The notes: generated by a model not told the origin, from the letters alone. Positions 1 to 9,326 are shown, numbered from the stretch's first letter. The stretch: DNA of 64,000 nt from Chloroflexota bacterium (GCA_023485685.1 JAMCZK010000038.1:1-64000), one strand, 5' to 3'. Made by a program: numbers and translations.

Positions 1-99
1 ATCTTCGAATACATCGAGGGTTGGTACAATCCCAAACGTTTGCACTCCACACTCGCCTATCAGAGCCCCTTGGAGTTCGAGCAGAATTATGGACATTAA
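1..99 (+). CDS. IS3-family transposase OrfB, C-terminal end only
   Basis: The window opens inside a frame whose last 32 codons encode a tail with HSTLAYQSPLEFEQ, the conserved end of the DDE integrase domain of IS3-family OrfB transposases. The catalytic residues lie outside the window, so whether the element is intact cannot be judged. The TAA stop is followed after a few bases by TGTCCACAAAAATGGGG, which looks like the element's terminal repeat. This would place the right end of an insertion sequence at about position 125. The family call rests on this tail alone. Confidence 0.8.
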   Translation: MFEYIEGWYNPKRLHSTLAYQSPLEFEQNYGH

Positions 100-416
100 T
101 CGTGTCCACAAAAATGGGGCAAGACCAGGCTTTACGTCGCCGCTTCGGAATGACAAGGGAGGAGGAGGCGGGGATTTTTCTTTAAGCAAGTCTCATAGAC
201 GAACAGACCCCTTCGTGAGTTCTTTAACAAGTTTTTGGATGAACAAGTTATTCGGAAGGACGTTATAAGGGTTTCCTCACGCTTAGCCGAAGGCTAAGCT
301 CAGGGCAGGCTCTCGCTTTCTCGGGATTTCCTGGGGTAACGACTTTTAGCGCCGCTTCGGCGAAACAATGGGAAGAGGACTAGAATGTAAATCCCGCAAG
401 CTTGGAAGGAGAAGGG
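100..416. other. Intergenic stretch after the IS end
   Basis: No gene is seen here. The first 25 bases look like the terminal repeat of the IS3-type element. Fragments of the repeat family seen elsewhere in the window follow (GTCGCCGCTTCGGAATGACA around 135-155). A perfect 8-bp hairpin GCTTAGCC/GGCTAAGC sits at 281-299. An AAGGAG ribosome binding site at 406-411 serves the next gene. Confidence 0.5.
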
Positions 417-590
417 ATGATGGTGTTCCTGTATTTGATTGCAGTGGTCGCGGTGGTAGCGATGTGGCGAGGTTTGTGGGGGTTGATGGATTTGTATTTG
501 TGGCGCAACAATCCGAAGTTAAGCTATTGGGTCTCCTTCGTAATTGGCTTTGTCATAATCGCCATTGTACTTTTGCAAGTGATGAAGTAA
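417..590 (+). CDS. Small two-helix membrane protein, function unknown
   Basis: A 57-residue protein made almost wholly of two hydrophobic helices, roughly residues 2-17 and 34-54, joined by a short loop with WRGLWGLMDLY. Aromatic, WRG/GLMD-containing small membrane proteins of this kind are widespread and uncharacterised. The start at 417 (ATG ATG) is preferred over the upstream TTG at 402 because AAGGAG at 406-411 is correctly spaced for it. It stands alone and converges with the sortase gene. No function can be assigned. Confidence 0.6.
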   Translation: MMVFLYLIAVVAVVAMWRGLWGLMDLYLWRNNPKLSYWVSFVIGFVIIAIVLLQVMK

Positions 591-651
591 AAGAGAATCC
601 GCAAATAAGCAGATTTTGGAATCGCGGTCACCCGCGGTCATTGTCCGAGCG

Positions 652-1419
652 CTAATCGCCGGCCTCGCCGGCGCGCATCGGCACCGCTACCACGACCACG
701 CGGTGAGTGTTGCTCTCGTAAGGCCAGCAGGTAATCAGTGTGATGCGTTCATCTTCGGTGGTCTGGATCCATTCCGCATTCGCCAGACGAACCTCGAGCG
801 GCTGATTGCGCTCGGGCAGGACAGCTGTGAAAACCACGAGGTAACGGAATTCCTGGTCGCCGGAAAACACAATGATTTCGTCGCCAGTCTGCAGGCGGTA
901 AACGTCGCGGAAGACCTCACCCTTGATATTGTGGTGGCCGTTAAGCACGGTGTTGCCTGGGACGCCAAGACCCACCGAGGTATTGTGCCAGCCCACGGCG
1001 CGGTAATCGGGTGCCAGCCACTGTTGGTAAATCTTGCCTTCAAATTGCACCGGCTCTGATTCAACAGGAATGATGCTGGAATCCAATTCAATGGCCGGGA
1101 TCACGATGCGGTCGGGCGGCAAGCCGGGATCGGCTGTGGGCTGAACGTCCTCCAATTCGGCTTCGGGAGTGGGAAAGGGTTGCGCCTGCTGATCATCGAC
1201 AGCAACCAGCGCCGGGTCGGCCGTTCCTTCTTCTTCATAGACCGGCAAGAAGCCCGCCTCCAGTTGATCGTCTGCAGCCAGGTCCAAGGTGCGGGGCAAG
1301 ACAATTACGTCAACGATGCTCTTCCCAAAGGCGAACAGCACTACCAGGAATCCGAAGAACACCAGCAAGACGACGGCTTGGTTGGAGTGACTCTTGGGTT
1401 GAGGAGAGGAGGATTGCAT
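652..1419 (-). CDS. Sortase (transpeptidase), membrane-anchored
   Basis: A 255-residue protein with an N-terminal membrane helix (about 15-37), an acidic Pro-rich stalk (about 45-100) and a C-terminal sortase domain. The catalytic triad is visible: His in NGHHN (about 162), Cys231 in TLITCWP and Arg240 in NTHRVVV. Sortases cut a sorting motif in a secreted protein and join it to the envelope. The domain fits the small class D/E-like sortases rather than class A. The likely substrate is the Pro/Thr-rich protein just upstream, which carries IPVTG near its C terminus. A terminator-like hairpin separates the two genes, so co-transcription is uncertain. The substrate link is inference. Confidence 0.88.
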   Translation of the reverse strand: MQSSSPQPKSHSNQAVVLLVFFGFLVVLFAFGKSIVDVIVLPRTLDLAADDQLEAGFLPVYEEEGTADPALVAVDDQQAQPFPTPEAELEDVQPTADPGLPPDRIVIPAIELDSSIIPVESEPVQFEGKIYQQWLAPDYRAVGWHNTSVGLGVPGNTVLNGHHNIKGEVFRDVYRLQTGDEIIVFSGDQEFRYLVVFTAVLPERNQPLEVRLANAEWIQTTEDERITLITCWPYESNTHRVVVVAVPMRAGEAGD

Positions 1420-1572
1420 GTGTTAGAGCTGGAACGTAAACGCCTCAGAATATAACTTTTTTGTCACTCCTCGCTTCGCTCGGAGTCCCTTTAGTCAAAG
1501 AAATCCAATGTTATGCCTTCGAATGCCTCAAGGCATTCCTCCCATTCGCTGCGCTCAGGGCATGCTTCGGTC

Positions 1573-1594
1573 AGCGCCGTTAAAAAGCGGCGCT
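1573..1594. repeat. Short palindrome in the sortase upstream region
   Basis: AGCGCCG and CGGCGCT (1573-1579 and 1588-1594) form a hairpin, followed by GGCGCCCTTGTCGGAATGACA. The same AGCGCCG...CGGCGC core recurs at 25.77, 26.33 and 26.49 kb inside the GTCATTGCGAG elements, so this is probably a decayed copy. The rest of 1420-1640 has no gene. Confidence 0.55.
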
Positions 1595-1639
1595 AGGCGC
1601 CCTTGTCGGAATGACATACGAAGGATTATTTTACGTCAC

Positions 1640-1692
1640 CGAAAACAAAACGGGGCATCTGATAAATCAGGATGCCCCGAATTTTTTATCCA
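1640..1692 (-). terminator. Rho-independent terminator after the surface-protein gene
   Basis: Perfect 9-bp stem CGGGGCATC/GATGCCCCG (1651-1659, 1671-1679) with an 11-nt loop. Read on the minus strand it is followed by CGTTTTGTTTTC, and on the plus strand by AATTTTTT. It lies 25 bp after the stop of the Pro/Thr-rich protein gene and could end transcription from either side. Confidence 0.75.
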
Positions 1693-1703
1693 ACCCGGCT
1701 GAC

Positions 1704-3821
1704 TCAGTCCTCGTATTCCTCTTCTTCTTCCTCGTCCTCAGGGCTGCGGTCCATCTTGATACCGATGCCGAGCAGGATGAGGGCGAAGCCGAAGATGCCG
1801 AGGCCCAGATTGAGGAACATGCTGTCCCGGAAGATGGCGGGCAACTCGATGCCGGTGACCGGGATCAGTACTTCGGGCGTGGAGGTCGGCGTCGGCGTCG
1901 GGCTGGGTTGCTCGCCGCAAGCCACGCCACTGTTAGTCCCGGTGATAGTCTTGGTGGCGCCATCCACGGGGTCGATCCACATGATGGCCAGCGTGTTGGG
2001 CAGCAGCCCGTCGATCGGCTGGTCAAAGTTGACGACGCTGTTGGCGGGCACTACCAGCGGGCCGCCGGAGGCAGATCCGCCCACCACCCACCAGACGATG
2101 TTCACTGGGTAGGCATTGGCGTTGCTTACCTGCCAGTTCAGCGCGACGCCTGGGTTGTTGGTGCACGGACCGAAGAGTGTCAGGCCACCGGTTACCGGGA
2201 TGAATACAGTGGCTGTAGGTGTGAAGGTGAAGGTAGCCGTTGGCGTGTTGGACGGTGTAAAGGTGCTTGATGGCGTAAAGGTAATGGACGGGGTCAGCGA
2301 CGCGGTTGGGGTGTTGCTCGGAGTAAATGTATTGGTCGGCGTATTGGTAGGAGTGAAGGTATTGGTTGATGTCGGCGTATTGCTGGGTGTCGGCGTGAAA
2401 GTTGGCGTGTTGCTCGGCGTCGGGGTATGTGAAGGAGTAAGTGTATTGGTAGGCGTATTGGAGGGGGTCGGCGTGTTCGACGACGTGGGTGTGTTCGACG
2501 GGGTGAACGTGTTGGTCGGCGTCGAGGTGCTGGACGGCGTTGGCGTCGGGCTCAATGTTCCCGTGGGTGTATTAGTCGAGGTGGATGTATTCGTCGGCGT
2601 TGGAGTATTGCTTGGCGTCGGCGTGTTGGTTGGAGTATCAGTGGGCGTGTGTGTGTTGGTAGGCGTTGGCGTGTTGCTCGGCGTAGGTGTGTTAGTCGGC
2701 GTATTGGATGGTGTGGGAGTGTTCGACGGCGTTGGCGTATTGGATGGCGTGAACGTACTCGTCGGCGTATTGGTCGGCGTGTGAGTATTAGTTGGCGTCG
2801 GCGTATTGCTTGGCGTCAAAGTGTTCGTCGGAGTGTTGGTAGGCGTGAAGGTATTAGTCGGCGTCGGTGTGTTACTGGGTGTCGGCGTGAAAGTTGGCGT
2901 GTTGCTCGGCGTCGGGGTATTGCTGGGTGTCGGCGTGAAGGTCGGTGTATTGCTCGGGGTCGGGGTGTTCGACGAAGTGGGTGTATTGGTAGGCGTGTTC
3001 GTTGGAGTCGGATACCCGTAGCAGAAGGTGACGTGACTCAACCCATAAGGCTGACCATTGTTGGGATTAATTGGGGCATGCAACCCGGTATCTGAAGTGG
3101 CAGGCGGCGAATAAGTGTAAATGTTTACGCTAGGACCGCCTTTGACAATCACGGCGTTTATTCCAAGAGTTGCGCTCCAGTCGAAGTAGGCGCCGCTCAC
3201 GGAAAGCGTCACAGAATAACCGTTGCCAAGATCATAGGTGCCGCTGTTAACCGGCTCGATCTTCTTTCCCACCGGACCATAACCTAAATCCACGCAACTG
3301 GGATTGAATTCGGTCGGGGTAATCGACGGAGTAGGAGTATTGGTCGGGGTATTGCTGGGAGTGGGGGTGTTCGATGGCGTAGGGGTGTTCAACGATGTGG
3401 GTGTATTACTCACCGTCGGCGTATTGGTTGGCGAGTTCGTCTTTGTAGGCGTACTCGTAGGCGTTTTGGTTGGACTTGGTGTCATGGTTGGTTCAGGTGT
3501 ATTAGTTGGTTTTGGGGTCTCAGTTGGCTTTGGGATCTCAGTCGGCGAAGGAGTCTGACAGTGATCCTCATTCACGCCCCCTTTAGAAGGGCCGTGTTCC
3601 TCGCAGTCTTTCCCACTGGCAGGCGCCGGGTCTGTGCGGCACGGTTCCCCGTTATTGCCATGCGCACATTCGCCTTGCCCAGGCGGGGCAGTCGTCGGAG
3701 ACAGATCAGTCCCAGCTGTGGCAGAAAAAAATTGAACAACAAGCAAAACAGAAACCAGGCCAAAAGCGGCCAAAGCTATCAATCCGAAATTTAAGAACTT
3801 GGTGAAGGAGAGCTGTTTCAT
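1704..3821 (-). CDS. Large Pro/Thr/Asn-repeat surface protein with IPVTG sorting-like signal
   Basis: A 705-residue exported protein. Residues 1-37 form a signal or anchor helix, followed by a short Cys-containing segment (about 50-90). Two long low-complexity blocks of [11 protein letters not shown]-type units (about 90-175 and 270-535) flank a compact domain (about 175-268) with [14 protein letters not shown] and [21 protein letters not shown] second small domain lies near 546-640. The C terminus has IPVTG (about 653-657), a hydrophobic helix (about 670-688), then [17 protein letters not shown]. The layout matches a sortase-anchored stalk protein, but the tail after the helix is acidic rather than basic. 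A second IPVTG occurs at about 541-545. It abuts the upstream response regulator gene with no gap, suggesting translational coupling. Confidence 0.8.
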   Translation of the reverse strand: MKQLSFTKFLNFGLIALAAFGLVSVLLVVQFFSATAGTDLSPTTAPPGQGECAHGNNGEPCRTDPAPASGKDCEEHGPSKGGVNEDHCQTPSPTEIPKPTETPKPTNTPEPTMTPSPTKTPTSTPTKTNSPTNTPTVSNTPTSLNTPTPSNTPTPSNTPTNTPTPSITPTEFNPSCVDLGYGPVGKKIEPVNSGTYDLGNGYSVTLSVSGAYFDWSATLGINAVIVKGGPSVNIYTYSPPATSDTGLHAPINPNNGQPYGLSHVTFCYGYPTPTNTPTNTPTSSNTPTPSNTPTFTPTPSNTPTPSNTPTFTPTPSNTPTPTNTFTPTNTPTNTLTPSNTPTPTNTHTPTNTPTSTFTPSNTPTPSNTPTPSNTPTNTPTPSNTPTPTNTHTPTDTPTNTPTPSNTPTPTNTSTSTNTPTGTLSPTPTPSSTSTPTNTFTPSNTPTSSNTPTPSNTPTNTLTPSHTPTPSNTPTFTPTPSNTPTSTNTFTPTNTPTNTFTPSNTPTASLTPSITFTPSSTFTPSNTPTATFTFTPTATVFIPVTGGLTLFGPCTNNPGVALNWQVSNANAYPVNIVWWVVGGSASGGPLVVPANSVVNFDQPIDGLLPNTLAIMWIDPVDGATKTITGTNSGVACGEQPSPTPTPTSTPEVLIPVTGIELPAIFRDSMFLNLGLGIFGFALILLGIGIKMDRSPEDEEEEEEYED

Positions 3822-4625
3822 TTATTCCGCCGCCAACTGGTACCCGTAACGAGTCTTGTTCAAAATCAACTCAGGCTTGCCGGGGTTTTTCTCCATCTTC
3901 TGCCGCAGTAAATACACAATCCACTTGATGCGTTCACGAATCTTTTCGTTGTCGTCTCCCCAAACCTCTTTCGCCAACATCTCATAAGAAACGGGCTTGG
4001 GATGTTGCCTGGCCAGCACTTCGAGCACGGCGAATTCACGCGGGGTCAAATCAATCAGGCGCTCGCGATAGGTGACCTGGCGTGTTTCCAAATCCAGGGA
4101 GAGACCGTTGTCCGGAAAGACTAATTTGGATACCGGCGTCTTAGGCCCCGAGCGGCGCAGAGCGGCCTCCACGCGGGCCACGACTTCGTCGCCGATGAAT
4201 GGCTTGGCGACGTAATCATCGGCGCCCTCCCTCAGTCCACGTACCACGCTTTCTTTTTGCGTCAGGGCCGAGAGGATGATGATGGGCGCGTCGGTGATGG
4301 CGCGCAGTTGGCTTAGCGTCTCCCAGCCGTCCATCTGTGGCATCATCAGATCCAGCAGGACGATATTGGGGTTGGTTTCCATCCACTTGCGGATGGCCTG
4401 TTTGCCATCCATGGCGCCCACGACGTTCATACCGGCGCGGCGCAAGGTGAGCTTGAGTAAATCCAGCGTGTCAGGATCGTCTTCGACGACCAGCACCACG
4501 CGCTGGTCGCCCAGTTCCTGGACAGTGTCCAAGTCCAAGCCGGCGGCCTGGACCGCGCCGTTTGAGCCAAATGCGCCTGTAAGTTCCTTTTCGGCTGCCA
4601 TTCTTGTATTTACGATCGTTACCAA
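3822..4625 (-). CDS. OmpR/PhoB-type response regulator
   Basis: A 267-residue protein with a 40-residue N-terminal extension, a receiver domain (about 41-158) and a C-terminal winged helix (about 168-265). The receiver carries the acidic pocket EDD (48-50), phosphoacceptor Asp92 in LLDLMMPQMDG and Lys141 in VAKPF. The winged-helix part has LTPREFAVLEVLARQ and ends TRYGYQL, typical of the family. A TTG start at 4623-4625 is chosen because AAAGGA precedes it at proper spacing; ATG at 4601 is the alternative. No histidine kinase is adjacent. Its stop touches the start of the surface-protein gene, so it may control that gene. Confidence 0.85.
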   Translation of the reverse strand: MVTIVNTRMAAEKELTGAFGSNGAVQAAGLDLDTVQELGDQRVVLVVEDDPDTLDLLKLTLRRAGMNVVGAMDGKQAIRKWMETNPNIVLLDLMMPQMDGWETLSQLRAITDAPIIILSALTQKESVVRGLREGADDYVAKPFIGDEVVARVEAALRRSGPKTPVSKLVFPDNGLSLDLETRQVTYRERLIDLTPREFAVLEVLARQHPKPVSYEMLAKEVWGDDNEKIRERIKWIVYLLRQKMEKNPGKPELILNKTRYGYQLAAE

Positions 4626-4821
4626 ATCTTTCCTTTTTGCAAAGAACCCCCCATATAAGGGAGGATCATCGAAAATTAGCTTATATCTGGCGATAATTTC
4701 TACTAATTTTCAACTGTTTTTCGACTATTTCTAACCAACATAATACCATAAACTTGCGAAAATGCAAGGTGTTAGCTGAATTGCTTGCAATTTTTTAAGG
4801 TGAAAGCAGGGTGAGCCAGAT

Positions 4822-6051
4822 TTATTCTTCTAGTGAAACGACTGGTTTGTTGCCGCCCCCGTAGATTTGGTCGGGGTCGTAATTCAAGGCAAGCTCCCCA
4901 TTTCCGGTCACATTGAGTGTGTTGACAATCAGCTGGGCATTCAAGACCGTATTGGCGCCGTTTCCGGTTAAATTCCCCGTGGAAAGGGCCCCATAGATCG
5001 TTCCGGTGGTGCTGACCATTCCGTTGCCTGTGATTGAAATTGTGCTGACATTGGCCTGAGCCATAAACAGCATCATTCCCTGATAGTCGCCGGACGCTGG
5101 GGCGCTGATGTCGAAATTCCCATTTCCGCTAATGCTGAAATCACCATCTTCCATATAGATCATGACTTCATTTGCAGTTAAGCTCGCATTGCCCGAAACA
5201 CTGAAATTGCCGCCATCCACATAATAGATCCCCGGATTCAAGGTCAGAATTGCATTGCCCGACGCAGAGATCGAACAATACAATCCGGGATCGATGGTGG
5301 CTGAATTGTTCGAGCCGATGGAAAAAGAGGTGCAGCTTCCGCCGGGTTTGAGCGGCGCAGCCAGCCCGCTGAGGGGATCACCCAATGCCGGGGCGCCGGT
5401 GGTCGGCGTGGGATCGAAATCGGCATTCCCCGTGGTTCGCACCCCTCCCACAATGGAGATGGACGTAGCCGCGTTCACTTGCGCATTGCCGGTGGCGCAG
5501 GCGGCGCTGGTGAAATTGTTCGAGTCGACCTGGATACCGCCACCGTTCACCGTGATGCTGCCGTTGCCCGTGGCGTTGAATGCGCAGGAATTATCGCTGT
5601 CCAAAACGATGATGCCGTTATTCCCTCCGGGCGGGCCGCCGGCCCCGGAACAATGCCCTACAGCGCGCGCCGAAGCTTCAAGCAGACCTGGATAAATAAC
5701 TTGCGAAAAGGCCCCATCGACACTTGAAGTAATGATCACCTCAATAAATTCGTCATCGCCTGCCTTGGGGCCGGAAAGCGGCGGATGGTTTATTTCCACC
5801 GTATTGGTGGCGCCATCATTATTGAACCCGTTGTCGCCGGCGGAATCCAATGCCGCCGCATTGGGATCGGCGCCTAAACAGAGCGCCAGGGCAGCCGCCA
5901 GGGCAGAGTTATCCGCGCCGTTTTGGGTAGTGCGTCGCGCAGCGTACAGTCTGGTGCCATCCACTACAACCGCGGCAACCCCAAAGATGGCAATAAGCAA
6001 CAAGGCAATGATTATGATTACTTGCCCGTTTTCTTTCTTCCTGTAATTCAT
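4822..6051 (-). CDS. TadG-like envelope protein (paralogue 2)
   Basis: A 409-residue protein that begins with the type-IV-pilin-like N terminus of TadE/TadG proteins: ENGQVIIIIALLLIAIFG, one membrane helix, then DGTRLYAARRTTQNGADNSALAAA. The TadG-like part covers about 1-135. The remainder is rich in Gly, Asn and Ser with repeated SGNG/TGNG motifs and predicted beta structure, as seen in many uncharacterised TadG-like proteins of Chloroflexota. It is a paralogue of the next gene upstream, with which it shares start, domain order and the GTIYxxxS(T)xxLxGNG stretch. It probably sits on the outer face of the membrane. Function is inferred from family only. Confidence 0.7.
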   Translation of the reverse strand: MNYRKKENGQVIIIIALLLIAIFGVAAVVVDGTRLYAARRTTQNGADNSALAAALALCLGADPNAAALDSAGDNGFNNDGATNTVEINHPPLSGPKAGDDEFIEVIITSSVDGAFSQVIYPGLLEASARAVGHCSGAGGPPGGNNGIIVLDSDNSCAFNATGNGSITVNGGGIQVDSNNFTSAACATGNAQVNAATSISIVGGVRTTGNADFDPTPTTGAPALGDPLSGLAAPLKPGGSCTSFSIGSNNSATIDPGLYCSISASGNAILTLNPGIYYVDGGNFSVSGNASLTANEVMIYMEDGDFSISGNGNFDISAPASGDYQGMMLFMAQANVSTISITGNGMVSTTGTIYGALSTGNLTGNGANTVLNAQLIVNTLNVTGNGELALNYDPDQIYGGGNKPVVSLEE

Positions 6052-6213
6052 GGATTCTCTTAGAATAGGGTAAATTCTACATGAAAATTTTAGCTATCAA
6101 TCTTGTTAGTACCTATCAACCAAAAGTACTACCTGGCCTCAGCCAAATCCTTGACCGCCCTTTTAAAGGATTGCCCCAACCCCAGAGGCTTGAGCGTTTT
6201 TTGTTCGCGGAGA

Positions 6214-7434
6214 TTAATCGACGAGGCTGACAGTAGCAGGGGGTGTGACGTTCAAGCCCGGGTCGTAGTTGACCACGACGCTGCTGTTGCCGCCCAATCG
6301 GATCGTGTCGGCGATGATCATGGAACTGAGATTGTTGACCGCACCATTGCCCGAAAGGTCTAGAAATGAACTAGGGGCATAGATGGTCCCCACGGCATTC
6401 CAGGTAGCATTGCCGGTCATACTGATGGACTGGGTAAAAGCCCGATCTGCATAGAAAAGCATCCCGGCATAACCAGGGTCGCCGCAAGACGAGATAGTAC
6501 AGCCTGAAATATTCACGTTTGCATTGCCGGTCATATCTACAGCTCCGGCGGTGGGGCTCAGGTATATCATTACGCCAGAGCCCGTGATGGTGCTGTTGGA
6601 AGTCACCGCGAAACTACCCGGGCCATCAATGTAATAAATCCCGGGGTTCAAGACAAAGCTCACGTTACTGTCTCCAACGATTTCGCAATACAAGCCGGGG
6701 TTAAGCGTAATGGTTTGGCTGCCACTGTAATTGGCATTGATGCAAGTGCCCCCAGGGTTCGTTGGCGGGGGAACCGAAGCTAGCGGATCAGGGACAGGCG
6801 GTATGCCGGCCACCGGCGCCGGCACGCAGCCGCTGCAGGACGTACCTCCATTGGCATGAATATCATCGGCAGAGATACTTCCACTGCCATCTTCATAAAT
6901 GGACTGAGTGGGATGGCCGGAATTGGACATGATGGCCCCATTATTAACATCCAAATTGCCGTCGCCAACCACCTCGATGCCTCTCACCGTCGTATCGGTG
7001 TTCAAAGCGAGCACCGCATAATCAAAACTCTTGCGACAGCGGGCTACGGCGCGCGTGGTGACTTCCAGGCTGCTCTGGCCGATCAACTGCGAAAAGAACG
7101 TATCGCGAACGCTATGGATAATGACTTCCGCATATTCATTGTCACCGGCGTTGGGGCCGCCGGCAGGCGGGTTATGCATCACCACCGTATTCGTAGCGCC
7201 GTTATTATCGAAGCCATTGTCAGCCGCAGAAGCCAAAGCCGCCGCGCCGGGAACGCTATTTTTGCATAAGGCCTGGGCAGCAGCCAGGGCGGCGTTATCC
7301 GCAGCATTTTGCGCTGTGCGGCGCTCCGCAAATAATTGCCCGCCATCCACAGCCAGGGCAACCAAAGCCACGATAGCCGACAGACCCAGAATGATGAATA
7401 TAAGGACCTGCCCCTTCTCGGATCTGAGGCTCAT
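6214..7434 (-). CDS. TadG-like envelope protein (paralogue 1)
   Basis: A 406-residue protein starting EKGQVLIFIILGLSAIVALVA, followed by DGGQLFAERRTAQNAADNAALAAA: the TadG N-terminal signature with one transmembrane helix. The C-terminal two thirds (about 140-406) form a Gly/Asn/Ser-rich beta-type region with GTIYAPSSFLDLSGNGA. Its start overlaps the stop of the TadE-like gene by 4 bp (7431-7434), so the two are translationally coupled. A spacer of about 160 bp with no gene separates it from the second paralogue. No Tad ATPase, TadB/C or prepilin peptidase is in this window. Confidence 0.72.
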   Translation of the reverse strand: MSLRSEKGQVLIFIILGLSAIVALVALAVDGGQLFAERRTAQNAADNAALAAAQALCKNSVPGAAALASAADNGFDNNGATNTVVMHNPPAGGPNAGDNEYAEVIIHSVRDTFFSQLIGQSSLEVTTRAVARCRKSFDYAVLALNTDTTVRGIEVVGDGNLDVNNGAIMSNSGHPTQSIYEDGSGSISADDIHANGGTSCSGCVPAPVAGIPPVPDPLASVPPPTNPGGTCINANYSGSQTITLNPGLYCEIVGDSNVSFVLNPGIYYIDGPGSFAVTSNSTITGSGVMIYLSPTAGAVDMTGNANVNISGCTISSCGDPGYAGMLFYADRAFTQSISMTGNATWNAVGTIYAPSSFLDLSGNGAVNNLSSMIIADTIRLGGNSSVVVNYDPGLNVTPPATVSLVD

Positions 7435-7901
7435 TCGACGATCACCTCCTGAAGCAGGGTGCGACGGTTGACCGAAGTGATATCAAAAGTAGGGATGTCG
7501 AGTAAAGGTACGAAAGCAGCCGGCGTAAAGTGCCCTACCACCTGCACGACGATCCGGTCTCCGGAAGCCAGATCGTTGGGATTCACGGGGCAAGTGCCGA
7601 TGGAGGGGGTGCCTGGACCTCCATCGTAAGAAATCGTGACGTCCGCATCCGCGACCTGGCCGGGGCCGCCAAAGGATTTGGCCACCTCTCTGATGCCCGC
7701 ACAATCCAGGTAATGGGGCGTTCCGCCTCCCGTAGTTCCAAAGGTAAGCGCGTAGCGGCTGGCTTCACGGCTGGCGGTGTACACGGAGGACAACACCCAC
7801 ACTACCCGCCCAAATTCGAATAAACCGACAATCACAGCCAGCAAGACCGGGAAGGTCAGGGCAAATTCCACTATATTCTGGCCGCGTTCTTTTCGTTTCA
7901 C
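7431..7901 (-). CDS. TadE-family pilus-assembly-like protein
   Basis: A 156-residue protein with the TadE domain at its start: RGQNIVEFALTFPVLLAVIV, where the Glu after the cleavage-like Gly and the single helix are family hallmarks, followed by FEFGRVVW and YTASREASRYAL. The C-terminal part is a soluble exported domain. TadE proteins are minor pilin-like components of Flp/Tad systems. It is the first gene of a three-gene unit with the two TadG-like genes. The GTG start at 7899-7901 has no obvious Shine-Dalgarno. Confidence 0.8.
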   Translation of the reverse strand: MKRKERGQNIVEFALTFPVLLAVIVGLFEFGRVVWVLSSVYTASREASRYALTFGTTGGGTPHYLDCAGIREVAKSFGGPGQVADADVTISYDGGPGTPSIGTCPVNPNDLASGDRIVVQVVGHFTPAAFVPLLDIPTFDITSVNRRTLLQEVIVE

Positions 7902-8288
7902 AGCAAAAATCTAAGCATTCCCAATGCTTCCGCGCAACAAGCTATAGCCAACTTATACGTTGGCTTCCCTAAAGTATAACCATTCCAGATAAAGGGGCTA
8001 GGGGACTTAAGGGCTACGCCACCGGGCCGCAGCACCCCGGGGAAAGTAAAACCACAGGGTCATTACGCGGATCGGGTGTTGGTTAGCCACATCGAATGGC
8101 GAGAAGGCAGCAAGATGATCAACAAATATCTGTTTGGCTCATTTGTGTTCCTTTCCAATTATTTAGCTACCATAGGTTGGCGCAATAGCTGTACAATGCT
8201 TTGTTTGGAACTACACTGCCGCGATTGCGTATATGCGGGCAATGGGCGGTACACAGCGATGAAAAACATTCCATAAAGGAAAGCAATT
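7902..8288. other. Divergent intergenic region
   Basis: This 387-bp region separates the TadE-like gene (minus) from the ABC exporter (plus) and should hold both promoters. A structured-looking stretch at about 7993-8110 contains GGGGCTAGGGGAC, CACCCCGGGG and GGTTAGCCAC, but it matched no RNA family that could be recognised by eye. TACAAT at about 8191 could be a -10 box for the ABC genes. AAAGGA at 8276-8281 is the ribosome binding site for the ATPase. The 66-codon frame within it is not convincing. Confidence 0.4.
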
Positions 8289-9239
8289 GTGAGCGAAACA
8301 ATCCTCAAAGCCCAAGACCTGCATAAACGATTCGACAAAGTCCACGCCGTGCAAGGCGTGAGCTTCGACATCCGGCAAGGCGAGATCTTTAGCCTATTGG
8401 GGCCCAACGGGGCAGGCAAGACTACTACCATTTCCATGCTTAGCTGCCTGTTGACACCTACCAAAGGCGACGCGCAAATAGACGGTTATTCCGTGCGGAC
8501 CCAGGCCGACAAGGTAAAACAAGTCATCGGCGTGGTGCCGCAGGAGATCTCCCTGTACCCGGACCTAAGCGCCCGTGAAAACCTGGCCTTCTGGGGGCGC
8601 ATGTATGGCATGGGCGGCGCACAACTCAAAGAACGCATCGAGGCCGTGCTGGATATCGTCGGCCTCAGCCAACGCGCCAAAGAAAAAGTGGAAACCTACT
8701 CCGGCGGCATGAAGCGGCGCATCAACATCGCCGTAGGCCTGTTGCATCAACCCAAAATCTTATTCATGGACGAGCCCACTGTGGGCATCGACCCGCAAAG
8801 CCGCCGCCGGATTCTGGATACTGTGCTGGAGTTGAATAAAAAGGGGCTCACCGTCCTGTACACCACCCACTATATGGAAGAGGCAGCCGAACTCAGCCAT
8901 CGCATCGGCATCATCGATCACGGAAAGCTGATCGCACTGGGCACGCAAGAGGAGCTGACCAGAACGGTGGGCGAATACGACACACTGCACATCAGTGTCG
9001 ACGGCAGCAAGACGGATCCTGGTGCATTGGTCGAACCGATCGGGAAGATCAAGGGAGTGCACCGCGCTTCGCTGGAAGACAGCAGTTTCATCATTCAGGC
9101 AGAGGACGCCAACACGGTGTTGGCCGGGATCATTGCTCAACTCGATAAAGCGGGCGCTCGAGTGCTCAACCTGAGAGTAGATGAACCCAATCTGGAAGCA
9201 GTATTTCTGCACCTGACTGGCCGGGCGTTGCGGGATTGA
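8289..9239 (+). CDS. ABC transporter ATP-binding protein (DrrA/CcmA type)
   Basis: A 316-residue cytoplasmic ATPase. Walker A GPNGAGKTT (38-46), signature YSGGMKRR (137-144) and Walker B KILFMDEPT (156-164) are intact. After about residue 225 comes the C-terminal domain common in the DrrA-like exporter ATPases, ending in LEAVFLHLTGRALRD. GTG start with AAAGGA at 8276-8281. It heads a three-gene unit with two ABC-2 permeases, so it powers an exporter, perhaps of a drug, lipid or peptide. The substrate cannot be read from the sequence. Confidence 0.93.
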   Translation: MSETILKAQDLHKRFDKVHAVQGVSFDIRQGEIFSLLGPNGAGKTTTISMLSCLLTPTKGDAQIDGYSVRTQADKVKQVIGVVPQEISLYPDLSARENLAFWGRMYGMGGAQLKERIEAVLDIVGLSQRAKEKVETYSGGMKRRINIAVGLLHQPKILFMDEPTVGIDPQSRRRILDTVLELNKKGLTVLYTTHYMEEAAELSHRIGIIDHGKLIALGTQEELTRTVGEYDTLHISVDGSKTDPGALVEPIGKIKGVHRASLEDSSFIIQAEDANTVLAGIIAQLDKAGARVLNLRVDEPNLEAVFLHLTGRALRD

Positions 9240-9326
9240 CAAAATGATGACCCTCACCTTGTCATTGCTTCGCTCCGCGTGCAATGACGGGCGGGTCTGA
9301 GACCCGCCCCACCGGATGTTGAACTC
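9240..9326. repeat. Short GTCATTGC-type palindrome between ABC genes
   Basis: TTGTCATTGCTTCGCTCC followed by GTGCAATGACGG is an abbreviated copy of the GTCATTGCGAG inverted-repeat family seen at 13, 15 and 25-26 kb. Directly after it, GGGCGGGTCT GA GACCCGCCC forms a strong hairpin. The element lies inside the ABC operon, before the first permease. Confidence 0.6.

Noticed and set aside
2116-2784. Plus-strand frame encoding GVxVLxGV repeats
   Set aside because: This is the complement of the Thr/Pro repeat DNA of the surface protein; the periodicity comes from that gene.
7993-8110. Possible riboswitch or structured RNA before the ABC genes
   Set aside because: Several G/C-rich runs could pair, but no known RNA consensus was recognised; kept only as a remark on the intergenic region.
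8076-8276. Small plus-strand frame of 66 codons before the ABC ATPase
   Set aside because: No ribosome binding site or protein-like pattern; it overlaps the probable promoter region.
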